A DNA stretch of 21,710 bases from Andreesenia sp964489735 (lineage in GTDB: Bacteria; Bacillota; Clostridia; Tissierellales; Gottschalkiaceae). Shown here piece after piece: positions 13,113 through 21,666 of the stretch (positions within the stretch are counted from its first letter, which is position 1; the number at the start of each line of letters is the position of its first letter). The notes below the pieces were generated by a model. It was not told the DNA's origin. It did not search any database and saw only the letters and a program-made list of their open reading frames with translations. The translations under genes were made by a program, and so were the position numbers. The stretch is taken from positions 1 through 21,710 of the forward strand of contig CAZBAL010000027.1 in NCBI GenBank assembly GCA_964489735.1, in the 5' to 3' direction.

Positions 13113-14657
13113 ATGAAAGGGAAACCTTTTCAGCTCATAAATAAGTATACATTAAAAAGCAAGCTTGTGTTGGATGGAATAGCAATCGGATTAGTGAGCG
13201 GTACACTGTCTATAATTTACAGACTAATGATATCCAGGCTTTCAGAAGCTAGATACTATTTTTATCACAATTATGATCATATTTTAACGTTTGTGGTAAC
13301 GCTCATTTTATCAGGAATAGTGATTTCTAAGCTGATCAAATGGCAGCCTTTGAGTTCGGGAAGTGGTATCCCTCAAGTACAAGGTGAATTGATAGGTAAG
13401 CTTGATATGGAGCCTGGTAAAATAATAGCTGCAAAGTTTGTTGGTGGTGGTATGGCGAATTTTGTCGGATTATCGCTGGGCAGAGAAGGTCCATCGATAC
13501 AGATTGGAGCTGCTGCTGCCAAGGTTGTAGCTAGAATATTAAAAAAAGACCGTACAGAAAGTAGGTATATGATATCTGCAGGAGCCAGTGCCGGTTTGTC
13601 AGCTGCTTTCAATGCACCAATATCGGGAGCCCTATTTGCATTAGAGGAAATACATAAAAATTTCTCAGTACTTGTTCTCATTCCTTGCCTTATATCCTCT
13701 GTAATTGCAGATTTCTTGTCTAAAAATGTATTTGGACTAGAGCCAGCATTTTCGTTCAGAGTAGCAAATCAGATGCCTCTAGGCAAGTACTATATAGTGA
13801 TTATGGTAGGACTGTTTTCTGGAATATTGGGAGTTGTATTCAATAAGCTTCTGTTAAAAGCACAGGATATTTTCAATAGAATAGATGTAAAGCTTGAGAT
13901 AAAAATTGTGCTAATTATGTTCATAACTGGGATAGTAGGATTTTCCTCATATGAACTGTTGGGAGGAGGACATGACCTTCTGGAGTTCATTGCAAAAGGA
14001 AAAGTGGCTATGGGACTAGTTGTTGCGCTGTTTTTAGGTAAGGCAGTATTCACTTCCGTTTCATATGGGAGTAGAGCTCAGGGAGGGATATTTCTGCCGG
14101 TTCTAGTTCTAGGTGGACTGGCAGGGTCATTATTTTTTAATCTGTTGAATTATTTCACGTATATACCTGAAATGTATTTTGCTAATTTCATTATACTGGG
14201 AATGGCGGCAATGTTAACATCAGTTGCCAGATCACCTATAATATCAATACTGCTTGTATCTGAAATGACGGGGAGCTTTGACTATGTCCTGGGGCTTTGC
14301 CTGGTTTCGATATCTGCATATCTAGCAGCAGAGATACTGAAATCACCTCCTATATATCATTCGCTATTAGAGAGATTGCTGAAAAGACAGATAAAGTCTG
14401 AAGATGAACCTGATGAAATAGTGAGATATAGTGAGAAGGAACTCCTAGAATACAGAATACCTATTTCAGGAAAACTCGTAGACAAGCAAATATCGGATAT
14501 AGATTGGCCATGTGAACTTCTGATTGTTTCTATAGAAAGAGGAACCAATCACTTTATACCTAATGGTAATGATAGGATAAGAGCAGGGGACCTTGTCACT
14601 ATATTTGCTACATCTAAGAATGTATCAAAGATAGATGAGTATTTTAAATCCGAGTAG
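13113..14657 (+). CDS. ClC-family chloride/proton antiporter with C-terminal TrkA-C domain
   Basis: 514 aa. Chloride-selective filter motifs are GSGIP (83-87), GREGP (123-127, gating Glu E125) and GGIFLP (324-329), with Y415 near the position of the central Tyr. LEEIHK (177-182) supplies the internal proton Glu expected of an antiporter and not a passive channel. The Ser in GSGIP argues for chloride; CLC-F fluoride proteins differ in this region. Residues about 435-512 form a TrkA-C (RCK-C) domain (ISGKLVDKQISDID... RAGDLVTIFAT), which in potassium systems binds small ligands such as c-di-AMP. Start supported by GAGGAG. No terminator separates it from the following gene. Confidence 0.92.
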   Translation: MKGKPFQLINKYTLKSKLVLDGIAIGLVSGTLSIIYRLMISRLSEARYYFYHNYDHILTFVVTLILSGIVISKLIKWQPLSSGSGIPQVQGELIGKLDMEPGKIIAAKFVGGGMANFVGLSLGREGPSIQIGAAAAKVVARILKKDRTESRYMISAGASAGLSAAFNAPISGALFALEEIHKNFSVLVLIPCLISSVIADFLSKNVFGLEPAFSFRVANQMPLGKYYIVIMVGLFSGILGVVFNKLLLKAQDIFNRIDVKLEIKIVLIMFITGIVGFSSYELLGGGHDLLEFIAKGKVAMGLVVALFLGKAVFTSVSYGSRAQGGIFLPVLVLGGLAGSLFFNLLNYFTYIPEMYFANFIILGMAAMLTSVARSPIISILLVSEMTGSFDYVLGLCLVSISAYLAAEILKSPPIYHSLLERLLKRQIKSEDEPDEIVRYSEKELLEYRIPISGKLVDKQISDIDWPCELLIVSIERGTNHFIPNGNDRIRAGDLVTIFATSKNVSKIDEYFKSE

Positions 14658-14708
14658 TTAATGGGTTTAGTTTCAATGTTCTGTTGAATGAGAGAAGGAG
14701 AGGGTTAT

Positions 14709-16286
14709 TTGTCTAAAATAAGATTTTTTGTCAATATAATAGCTTTTATTGTGACGAGTGTGTTTTATTATTTAGCACTTCCGCCGATAAATATAAAATC
14801 AAAAGAATTCTATTTTTTTATTGGAATCATAGTCATAATTTTTGGAGTTATGAATACTATAGCTTCATTTCTGAAAAGTGGAGAAAAGAAAACAAGATTT
14901 TTAAAGTATTCAATGAAAGCATTTTTTGTTTTGATTGCGGTGTTTGTACTGGGAAGTATATCTTCCATGGTAGTTTTCAGAGCTAAGAGCTATTCGAAAC
15001 TTATAAATATGGAGGAAGGAAAGTTTGCTCAAGATGTCAAAGAGGTTGATTTTGATCAAATACCATCTGTTGACAGAGACACTGCTATCAAACTTGGTTC
15101 TAGAAAAATGGGACAAATGGGTGATCTGGTGTCTCAATATAATATAAATGAAACTTACAGCCAGATTAATATGAAAGGTAAGCCGGTAAGAGTTTCTTCA
15201 CTGGAGTATGCGAGCTTTTTCAAATGGATAACTAATAGAAATGATGGAATCCCATATTATATAAGTGTGGATATGGTAACTCAGGAAGCAAATTTAAATA
15301 AACTGTCAAAGCCTATGAAGTATTCTCAGAGTGATAAATTCTCAAGAAATGTTTTTAGAAAGCTTAGATTTTCAAATCCTACATTTATTTATTATGAGGT
15401 AAATCTGGAATTAGATGACAGTGGCAATCCATATTGGGTAGCACCTGCAGTTGACCCGAAAATTGGTTTGTTCGGAGGATATGATACGAATAAAGTTGTG
15501 ACAGTAAATGCGGTAAATGGAGAAGTTAAAAATTACAATAAGGATAATGTGCCCGAATGGATAGATAGGGCATATCCTGCAAATCTTATACTAAAACAGC
15601 TTGGATATAATGGGCGCTATAAAAAGGGCTTCCTGAACTCTTTTATCAAACAGGAGGGTGTAACTGAGCCTACTGAAGGATATAATTACCTTTCACTTGG
15701 AGAGGATATACATCTTTATACAGGGATAACATCTGTTATTGCAGATGAATCCAATATAGGGTTTGTGCTTGTCAATATGAGGACTAAGGAAACAAAGTTC
15801 TATCCTGTGTCATCAGCGGAGGAGTTTTCTGTTATGGAGAGTGCCGCGGGAACTGTACAGGAGAAAAACTATGAATCAACATTTCCCATACTGATAAACA
15901 TGGGAAATAGGCCGACTTATTTCATGTCTTTAAAAGATAGGGCAGGTCTTACAAAGATGTATGCATTAGTTGATGCTGAGAACTATCAGAGAGTTGCAGT
16001 AGGAGATACTATAGCTGAAGCTGTAGAGAATTATAGCAAATTCTCCGGACTTTCAAGGACAGAAGAAAGCACCAAAACCGTATCAAAACAGATTGAAGTT
16101 GAAGATATAAGAGAAGTTGTAATAGATGGAAACACGACATATATAATAAAAGCTGTCGGTGATGAAAAATATTATATAGCTTCTATTTCTGTTTCAGATA
16201 GACTTGCATTTATCAAGTCGGGTGATAAGATAAGTGTAAAAGGTACGGAGGCTGAAAAACAGTTTGTTGTATTAGTGTTAGAATAA
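14709..16286 (+). CDS. Unrecognised membrane protein with a large outer domain
   Basis: 525 aa from TTG 14709, which has GGAGAGG five to eleven bases ahead; the in-frame ATG at 14688 lies before this ribosome site and has none of its own. Three membrane helices (about 6-25, 33-55, 67-90) lead to about 430 residues predicted outside. That part contains repeated beta-rich stretches with tyrosine and Gly (SGNPYWVAPAVDPKIGLFGG; GYNYLSLGEDIHLYTGITSV; ESNIGFVLVNMRTKETKFY) and ends with an OB-like segment (KYYIASISVSDRLAFIKSGD). From memory similar uncharacterised proteins occur in Clostridia and are sometimes labelled CvpA-like. No catalytic motif is recognised. Downstream transporter gene starts 16 bases after its stop. 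Confidence 0.75.
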   Translation: MSKIRFFVNIIAFIVTSVFYYLALPPINIKSKEFYFFIGIIVIIFGVMNTIASFLKSGEKKTRFLKYSMKAFFVLIAVFVLGSISSMVVFRAKSYSKLINMEEGKFAQDVKEVDFDQIPSVDRDTAIKLGSRKMGQMGDLVSQYNINETYSQINMKGKPVRVSSLEYASFFKWITNRNDGIPYYISVDMVTQEANLNKLSKPMKYSQSDKFSRNVFRKLRFSNPTFIYYEVNLELDDSGNPYWVAPAVDPKIGLFGGYDTNKVVTVNAVNGEVKNYNKDNVPEWIDRAYPANLILKQLGYNGRYKKGFLNSFIKQEGVTEPTEGYNYLSLGEDIHLYTGITSVIADESNIGFVLVNMRTKETKFYPVSSAEEFSVMESAAGTVQEKNYESTFPILINMGNRPTYFMSLKDRAGLTKMYALVDAENYQRVAVGDTIAEAVENYSKFSGLSRTEESTKTVSKQIEVEDIREVVIDGNTTYIIKAVGDEKYYIASISVSDRLAFIKSGDKISVKGTEAEKQFVVLVLE

Positions 16287-16302
16287 TAATGAGAAGGAAT
16301 TG

Positions 16303-17394
16303 ATGTGGTTGAAAAAGTCAAATAAAATAGGTGTTTTGGGTATTTCTTCGGCTTATATCGGAGCCATAATAGGAGCTGGGTATGCATCAGGACAGGAAAT
16401 TTTACAGTTCTTCAATGCTTTTGGAGAATACGGAAAGTTATCTATAGCAATATCTACAGTTTTATTCGTGATTTTTGCTTTTTGTCCTCTGATTTTAGCT
16501 TACAGAATGAGATGTATGGATTTTGAAGAACTTATAACACCCACTAAAACAAAATTTCCAAAAGTATTCTCAGACATACTTGTCTCAGTTACACAGTTTG
16601 GAACATTAGTAATAATGGTGTCTGCTGCAGGATCGATGTTCAATATGATGTATGATATTCCATATTGGTCAGGTAGCTTAGTTGTAAGTATTCTGCTCGT
16701 AATAGTTCTATTTTCAGGGCTTGATGGTATAGTCAGAGTCCTTTCTGCTATGGTTCCGGTAATGATTGTGGTAGCATTCATTATTGGAATATATGGAAGT
16801 GTAAATTCGATACCTGCAGATGAAAGCAAGGAGCTTGTGGTAAACAGCAGTCCGCTGTTGAAACACTGGATTTTATCAGGAATACTTTATGTTTCATATA
16901 ACTTTTCAATAGCTTTCGGTATAGCTGTTCCAATGGGCTTTAGAGCTAAGAACGAAAAAACAATAGCAATTGCATCTGTACTGTCAGGAGTTGTTATTGG
17001 AGTCTGTGCGTATGTACTTTACTTAGCAATGCACAACAATATATACGCCGTTGGAAGCTTGGATCTACCAATGGTTGCAATAGCAGAAAATATAGATCCT
17101 AGACTTAAGTTTATTTATTCGGGAATATTGTTTATAGGTCTATATTCCACAGCGATTTCTTGTTACTACGGTTTTTACTCGAGAGCCTATAAGCTTAAGA
17201 TATTTTATAAGTTTGGAGAAAAGACACTTGCAATTGTTATAATGGCATTGTCACTGATATTGAGTCAGATTGGATTTTCTAAACTCATAAGCTTCATATA
17301 TCCTGCTCTGGGTTATGGAAGCATATTGATTATGATATTTTTAATTATAACTATGTACGTCAAATTACCTAGAAAGAATAAAGCTGAAAAATAG
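16303..17394 (+). CDS. YkvI-like membrane transporter (LeuT-fold superfamily)
   Basis: 363 aa, about ten membrane helices. The N-terminal helix AYIGAIIGAGYASGQEILQFF has the unwound Gly-rich signature of the APC/LeuT superfamily and of the YkvI family (COG3949). Members are predicted to move amino acids or related small molecules, but the substrate is not known. The ribosome site is GAGAAGGA at 16291-16298, giving ATG 16303 (a TTG at 16300 or 16309 is possible). It follows the outer-domain gene by 16 bases and ends in a terminator at 17412, so these two form an operon that may also continue from the ClC gene. Confidence 0.82.
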   Translation: MWLKKSNKIGVLGISSAYIGAIIGAGYASGQEILQFFNAFGEYGKLSIAISTVLFVIFAFCPLILAYRMRCMDFEELITPTKTKFPKVFSDILVSVTQFGTLVIMVSAAGSMFNMMYDIPYWSGSLVVSILLVIVLFSGLDGIVRVLSAMVPVMIVVAFIIGIYGSVNSIPADESKELVVNSSPLLKHWILSGILYVSYNFSIAFGIAVPMGFRAKNEKTIAIASVLSGVVIGVCAYVLYLAMHNNIYAVGSLDLPMVAIAENIDPRLKFIYSGILFIGLYSTAISCYYGFYSRAYKLKIFYKFGEKTLAIVIMALSLILSQIGFSKLISFIYPALGYGSILIMIFLIITMYVKLPRKNKAEK

Positions 17395-17411
17395 AATACT
17401 GAAATAAAGAC

Positions 17412-17448
17412 AAAACTCTCCATATATAAGATGGGGAGTTTTATATTA
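17412..17448 (+). terminator. Terminator after the YkvI-like gene
   Basis: AAAACTCTCCAT (17412-17423) pairs with ATGGGGAGTTTT (17431-17442), one G.T pair, then TATTATTT. Confidence 0.8.
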
Positions 17449-17513
17449 TTTACATATAAACAATATAAAGTCTGAGAAAATGGGTAACTATATAGTTATG
17501 AGGAGTGATAAAA

Positions 17514-18923
17514 TTGGGTAAAATTAAAGGAGCATATTTGATGCCTCATCCACCTATTATAATGAGCGAAATAGGAAGAGGACGAGAGTATGAAGTAGAA
17601 AAAACACTTAATTCGATGAAGACTGTTGCTAAGAGGATAAAAGAAATAGCACCGGATACTATAGTTGTAATAACACCGCATGGACCGGTATTTCAGGATG
17701 CAATAACTATAGGATATGAAGACGAACTCATCGGGGATATGAGGATGTTTGGTGAGCCGAGTTTGAAGATAAAAAAGACCAATTCTAAAGAGTTGGTTGA
17801 GGAACTTATACAGAGATCATCAGAAGAAGGGATAATATGTCTGAAGCTTGATATCGAAAATGCTGATCTATACAATATCGATTACAAGCTTGACCATGGG
17901 GTACAGGTTCCACTCTATTTTGTGGACAAGGAGTATGGTGATTATAATCTAGTCCATATAACATATGGAGCAATGTCTTATACTGAACTTTATAAATTTG
18001 GGATGATTCTTCAGTCGGTTATAGAGAAATCAGATGAAAATGCTGTAATTATATCTAGCGGGGATTTATCTCACAGGTTAGCAGACAAAGGGCCGTATGA
18101 CTATCATCCGGATGGTCCTAAGTTCGATGAGGAATTACTGTCTATACTTGAATCAGGAGATTTTACCAAGATAGCGGAAATAGATAAGTCTATGAGGAAA
18201 AATGCTGGAGAATGCGGATTGAGATCTATAGAAATCCTTTTAGGAGCTATTGACGGATATAGTGTAAAGCCAGAGAAACTCTCTTATGAAGGAACTTTTG
18301 GAGTTGGATATGGGGTAGTAGATTTTAAAGTTGGAGAAAAGAGTGAAAACAGAAAAATATATGAAGAGATACTGAATATTGCAAGCGGAAACATGAGAGA
18401 ACGAAGAGAAAATGAGGATGAATATGTAAAGCTAGCGAGAAACAGTTTAGAATATTACATTAAAACAGGAGAGGTTTTGGATATACCGGAAGGTCTTTCT
18501 GATGAACTCATAAAAGAAAGAGCCGGGGTATTTGTGACCATATATAAAGATGGAAATTTAAGAGGATGTATAGGAACAATCTCTCCATATAGAAACAGTA
18601 TAGCTGATGAAATAATTCACAATGCTATAAGTTCGGGGACAAAGGATTCAAGGTTTGACACAGTTACAGCGGAAGATTTAGACAGTCTTGAATATTCTGT
18701 TGATGTCCTTATGGAGCCGGAAAAGATTGATTCCATATCAGAACTTGATACTAAAAAGTATGGAGTTATTGTAAACTCTGGATATAAAAGAGGTTTGCTG
18801 CTTCCTAATATTGATGGAATCAATACACCGGAAGAGCAGGTTTCTATAGCTATGAGAAAGGCTGGAATATATGAAGATGAGGATATAGAGATGGAGAGGT
18901 TTGAGGTTATAAGACATCACTGA
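17514..18923 (+). CDS. AmmeMemoRadiSam protein: LigB-type domain fused to AMMECR1
   Basis: 469 aa from TTG 17514, with AGGAG eight bases before; the GTG at 17505 overlaps that ribosome site. Residues 1-275 are a class III extradiol-dioxygenase (LigB/Memo-like) fold: MPHPP (H12), TPHGP (H56), DHGVQVP (H128), SSGDLSHRL (H187) and GECG (E233, C234). H12, H56 and E233 are plausible metal ligands. Residues about 300-469 are AMMECR1, with the invariant LRGCIGT at 349-355 (C352). The following gene encodes the radical SAM partner, and the three domains form the genomic partnership named AmmeMemoRadiSam, whose reaction is unknown. A true ring-opening dioxygenase is unlikely in an anaerobe. No promoter is obvious; the terminator at 17412-17448 isolates the unit from upstream. 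Confidence 0.88.
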   Translation: MGKIKGAYLMPHPPIIMSEIGRGREYEVEKTLNSMKTVAKRIKEIAPDTIVVITPHGPVFQDAITIGYEDELIGDMRMFGEPSLKIKKTNSKELVEELIQRSSEEGIICLKLDIENADLYNIDYKLDHGVQVPLYFVDKEYGDYNLVHITYGAMSYTELYKFGMILQSVIEKSDENAVIISSGDLSHRLADKGPYDYHPDGPKFDEELLSILESGDFTKIAEIDKSMRKNAGECGLRSIEILLGAIDGYSVKPEKLSYEGTFGVGYGVVDFKVGEKSENRKIYEEILNIASGNMRERRENEDEYVKLARNSLEYYIKTGEVLDIPEGLSDELIKERAGVFVTIYKDGNLRGCIGTISPYRNSIADEIIHNAISSGTKDSRFDTVTAEDLDSLEYSVDVLMEPEKIDSISELDTKKYGVIVNSGYKRGLLLPNIDGINTPEEQVSIAMRKAGIYEDEDIEMERFEVIRHH

Positions 18924-19030
18924 GAATTACTCCAAATATGAAAAAATTTCAAGGCTTTATAAGGCGAAGAGAGTAGATGGATAGAGATTTTCAGTAAATA
19001 TTATGGGAAAACAATTAGGGGGAGATTGAA

Positions 19031-20074
19031 TTGAAAGAATGTCTTTATTATGAAAGTATAGATGGGGATATTAAGTGTAAGCTATGCCCGCATTATTGCA
19101 CAGTGAAAGAAGGAAGAGTGGGAATTTGCGGAGTAAGAGAAAATATCGGTGGGAAACTATACAGTCTAAACTATGGTGTCGTTTCGGCTTACGCGGTCGA
19201 CCCGATAGAGAAGAAGCCGTTATTTCACTTCTATCCAGGAAAAACAATTGCATCTATAGGAACATTCGGATGCAATTTCAAATGTGAATTCTGCCAGAAT
19301 CACAATATTTCAATGGGAGAAAATGTTTCAGAGCTTAAGGCTGAATCTTTCAAAAGCAGCTACAACTATATATCTCCAGAAACTCTCCTAGAAAGAATAG
19401 CTGATCAAAACAGATTGGAAATAGAAGAAGGTGCTTCAGGAGATAACATAGGTATAGCATTTACGTATAATGAGCCCACTATATGGTATGAATACGTGCT
19501 GGATGTATCTAGATTAGCTAAAGAACGAGGCATGAAGACGGTTTTAGTCACAAACGGATTTATAAATAAAGAGCCTTTTGAAGAGCTGCTCGAGCATATA
19601 GATGCTGTAAATATGGATTTAAAAGCATTCAATGAGAAATTCTATAGTGATATATGCTATGGGAAACTCGATCCTGTTAAAGAGAGCATAAAAATAGCTG
19701 CTGAAAACACTCATCTTGAAATTTCAACGCTTTTAATTGATGGACTGAATACGGAAGATACGGAGATTGAATCTCTATCAAAGTTTTTATCAGATATAGA
19801 TAGAACTATACCGGTTCATTTTAATAGATATCATCCATCCTATAAGATGAAAAATGAAGCTACATCGGTAAATACTCTCATAAAAGCTAAGAAAATAGCA
19901 GCTAAGTATCTTGACTATGTTTATATAGGCAATATAGCCGGATACGACAATAACACTTTCTGTCCAGGATGTGGTGGTAGGTTGATAGAGAGAGAGTTTT
20001 ACTCAGGAAGGCTCTTAAATGCGGAAAATGGAAGCTGTTCAAAGTGTGGAAGAGCTATAGATATAATTGTCTAG
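19031..20074 (+). CDS. AmmeMemoRadiSam-system radical SAM enzyme
   Basis: 347 aa from TTG 19031, six bases after AGGGGGAG. The N-terminal Cys cluster C16-KL-C19-PHY-C23 and C33 resembles a metal site, and GIC-GVREN is a PflA-like signature. The radical SAM motif C81-NFK-C85-EF-C88 (CX3CX2C) is followed by the SAM-contact region TYNEPT (about 153-158). The C-terminal zinc ribbon C311-PG-C314 ... C336-SK-C339 closes the protein. This combination distinguishes the AmmeMemoRadiSam radical SAM family from pyruvate-formate-lyase activases, which lack the ribbon. 107 bases after the LigB-AMMECR1 gene, same strand, no terminator between. The product of the reaction is unknown; proposals of RNA or small-molecule modification remain unproven. 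Confidence 0.9.
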   Translation: MKECLYYESIDGDIKCKLCPHYCTVKEGRVGICGVRENIGGKLYSLNYGVVSAYAVDPIEKKPLFHFYPGKTIASIGTFGCNFKCEFCQNHNISMGENVSELKAESFKSSYNYISPETLLERIADQNRLEIEEGASGDNIGIAFTYNEPTIWYEYVLDVSRLAKERGMKTVLVTNGFINKEPFEELLEHIDAVNMDLKAFNEKFYSDICYGKLDPVKESIKIAAENTHLEISTLLIDGLNTEDTEIESLSKFLSDIDRTIPVHFNRYHPSYKMKNEATSVNTLIKAKKIAAKYLDYVYIGNIAGYDNNTFCPGCGGRLIEREFYSGRLLNAENGSCSKCGRAIDIIV

Positions 20075-20117
20075 AGTAAATTCAATAAAAAATAATCATT
20101 TTAGAACAAGAAATATG

Positions 20118-20153
20118 CTATATATATTTCTTAGAAATTTTCTAAATATATAG
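20118..20153. repeat. Nested AT-rich inverted repeats
   Basis: An inner palindrome TTAGAAA-T-TTTCTAA (20131-20145) lies inside outer arms CTATATAT (20118-20125) and ATATATAG (20146-20153). No run of T follows, so it is not a standard terminator. It lies 44 bases after the radical SAM gene and 125 bases before uraA, and could be an operator or an AT-rich DNA-bending site. Confidence 0.4.
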
Positions 20154-20179
20154 TTTATCCGATATAGAAGATTATGTTA

Positions 20180-20185
20180 TATAAT
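20180..20185 (+). promoter_or_regulatory. Candidate -10 box for uraA
   Basis: TATAAT in the gap between the radical SAM gene and uraA. A -35 is not clear. It would give a transcript with a leader of about 85 bases that contains the hairpin at 20233-20266. Confidence 0.35.
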
Positions 20186-20232
20186 TATTTAGAAAAGTAT
20201 TTTTTACTAAATATGTCAGAAGAAAGGAGAAA

Positions 20233-20266
20233 AATCCAACAGTAACGAGAGAATATAAGTTGGATT
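20233..20266 (+). promoter_or_regulatory. Leader hairpin between a strong ribosome site and the uraA start
   Basis: AATCCAAC (20233-20240) pairs perfectly with GTTGGATT (20259-20266) around an 18-base loop that includes ACGAGAGAA. The only strong Shine-Dalgarno (AAAGGAG, 20223-20229) lies just upstream of the hairpin, 49 bases from the ATG; the only near one (GGAT, 20262-20265) is inside the 3' arm. Folding therefore both hides the weak site and brings the strong one nearer. Confidence 0.5.
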
Positions 20267-20278
20267 GTATGTGAAAAT

Positions 20279-21541
20279 ATGAGTTCAAAAAAGATAATTC
20301 AGGTTGAAGAAATGGTGCCTAAGAGTCTTCTCTTGCCACTAAGTCTTCAACATACGTTTGCTATGTTTGGTGCATCGGTTCTAGTTCCGATAATATTTGG
20401 AATAGATCCTGGAATAGTTCTTCTTATGAACGGTATAGGTACTCTGCTGTTCATATTTATAACCAAGAAGAAGTCACCTGCATACTTAGGTTCAAGTTTT
20501 GCTTTTTTAGCACCGACAAGTATTATAATATCGAGTATGGGATATGAATATGCTTCGGGAGCATTCGTAGCAGTAGGATTGCTGGGATGTGTTCTTGCAT
20601 TAATAATTAAGAAATTCGGTATAAACTGGATAGATATTGTCCTTCCGCCGGCAGCGATGGGTGCTGTTGTTTCACTCATAGGATTCAGTCTAGCAGGACT
20701 TACGGTTTCAGGAGGAAAAATAGGTGCTAATATAATGGTGGAAAACAGAACAAGTCAAGATATGATCGTTTTTCTGGTCACTTTGGGAGTTGCGATATTG
20801 GGAACAGTTCTGTTTAAAAAGTTTCTATCTACAATACCGATTCTGATCGCAATTGTAGCGGGTTACACTATGGCAGTAATATTTGGAATGGTAGACTTTA
20901 CACCAGTTTTAGAAGCCAAGCTATTTACTCTACCAAATTTTCATCTGCCAAAGTTCAGTATTCAGGCAGTCGGTATAATGCTTCCTGTGCTTCTGGTAAT
21001 AACATCGGAGCACATTAGCCATCAGATAGTTACAAGTAATGTTGTTGGAAGAAATCTTCTTGTTGACCCAGGTCTTCACAGGAGTATTTTTGCAGATAAC
21101 TTCTCTACAGCTATATCAGGACTTATCGGAGGAGTTCCCACTACAACCTATGGAGAGAATATAGGTGTTATGGCCGTAACTAAAGTATACTCAGTATATG
21201 TAATTGCAGGGGCTGCGGTAATTTCTATATGTATGGCATTTATAGGACCTCTTGCAGCCTTAATTCAAACAATACCTGGAAATGTAATCGGTGGAGTTAC
21301 TTTTCTGCTATATGGTATGATTGGAGCCTCAGGAATAAGGCTTTTGGTTGATCAAAAAGTTGATTACAGTAAATCGAAGAACCTGATACTGACATCTGTT
21401 GTATTCGTATCAGGTCTTAGTGGGATAAATATAGACCTTGGAAGTGTGAAATTGGAAGGAATGGTTCTGTCCTCTGTAGTTGCAGTGGTACTGAGTCTTT
21501 CTTTCTATATATTTGATAGGCTCGGTCTTATGAATGAATAA
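20279..21541 (+). CDS. uraA: UraA-type uracil permease (NCS2 family)
   Basis: 420 aa. Proton-coupled uracil importer with 14 predicted helices. Sequence follows E. coli UraA closely from memory: LPLSLQHTFAMFGASVLVP, PAYLGSSFAF, LPPAAMGAVV and the signature TTTYGENIGVMAVTKVYS. Uracil-site residues E244 and H245 (SEHISH), H248 and E293 (YGENIG) match E. coli E241, H242, H245 and E290. The shorter tail is normal for Firmicutes. Xanthine or other NCS2 permeases are less likely given these motifs. Stand-alone gene; no pyr genes nearby, and no PyrR-type box (ARUCCNGNGAGGYU) can be recognised in the leader. glpK begins 59 bases downstream. Confidence 0.93.
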   Translation: MSSKKIIQVEEMVPKSLLLPLSLQHTFAMFGASVLVPIIFGIDPGIVLLMNGIGTLLFIFITKKKSPAYLGSSFAFLAPTSIIISSMGYEYASGAFVAVGLLGCVLALIIKKFGINWIDIVLPPAAMGAVVSLIGFSLAGLTVSGGKIGANIMVENRTSQDMIVFLVTLGVAILGTVLFKKFLSTIPILIAIVAGYTMAVIFGMVDFTPVLEAKLFTLPNFHLPKFSIQAVGIMLPVLLVITSEHISHQIVTSNVVGRNLLVDPGLHRSIFADNFSTAISGLIGGVPTTTYGENIGVMAVTKVYSVYVIAGAAVISICMAFIGPLAALIQTIPGNVIGGVTFLLYGMIGASGIRLLVDQKVDYSKSKNLILTSVVFVSGLSGINIDLGSVKLEGMVLSSVVAVVLSLSFYIFDRLGLMNE

Positions 21542-21600
21542 GAATTATGATTATCAAGAGAATCTGTTAGATTAAATTCAGATCAAATAAGGAGGAAATC

Positions 21601-21666
21601 ATGAAAAAATATATCATGGCATTTGATCAGGGTACGACAAGTTCAAGAGCTATCTTATTTGATTAA
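21601..21666 (+). pseudogene. glpK: glpK, glycerol kinase, interrupted after codon 21
   Basis: Ideal ribosome site AAGGAGGAAATC precedes an ATG at 21601. The start matches the FGGY glycerol kinase N-terminus (FDQGTTSSRAILFD, phosphate-binding loop), so this was a true glpK. Where the family continues with K/N-x-G, the reading frame instead meets TAA (21664-21666) at the first bases of an IS-like left end. About 95% of the gene is absent from the window and is expected beyond the element. Glycerol kinase phosphorylates glycerol to glycerol-3-phosphate; the insertion should abolish it unless the element is removed. Another FGGY sugar kinase is a small possibility. Confidence 0.85.

Noticed and set aside
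13373..13681. 102-codon minus-strand frame opposite the ClC gene
   Set aside because: Complement of conserved ClC motifs (GREGP region); a shadow frame.
14688..14708. ATG at 14688 as start of the outer-domain gene
   Set aside because: No ribosome site before it; GGAGAGG after it fits TTG 14709.
20221..20281. PyrR-binding attenuator before uraA
   Set aside because: The PyrR consensus ARUCCNGNGAGGYU is not present and no terminator hairpin with T run follows.
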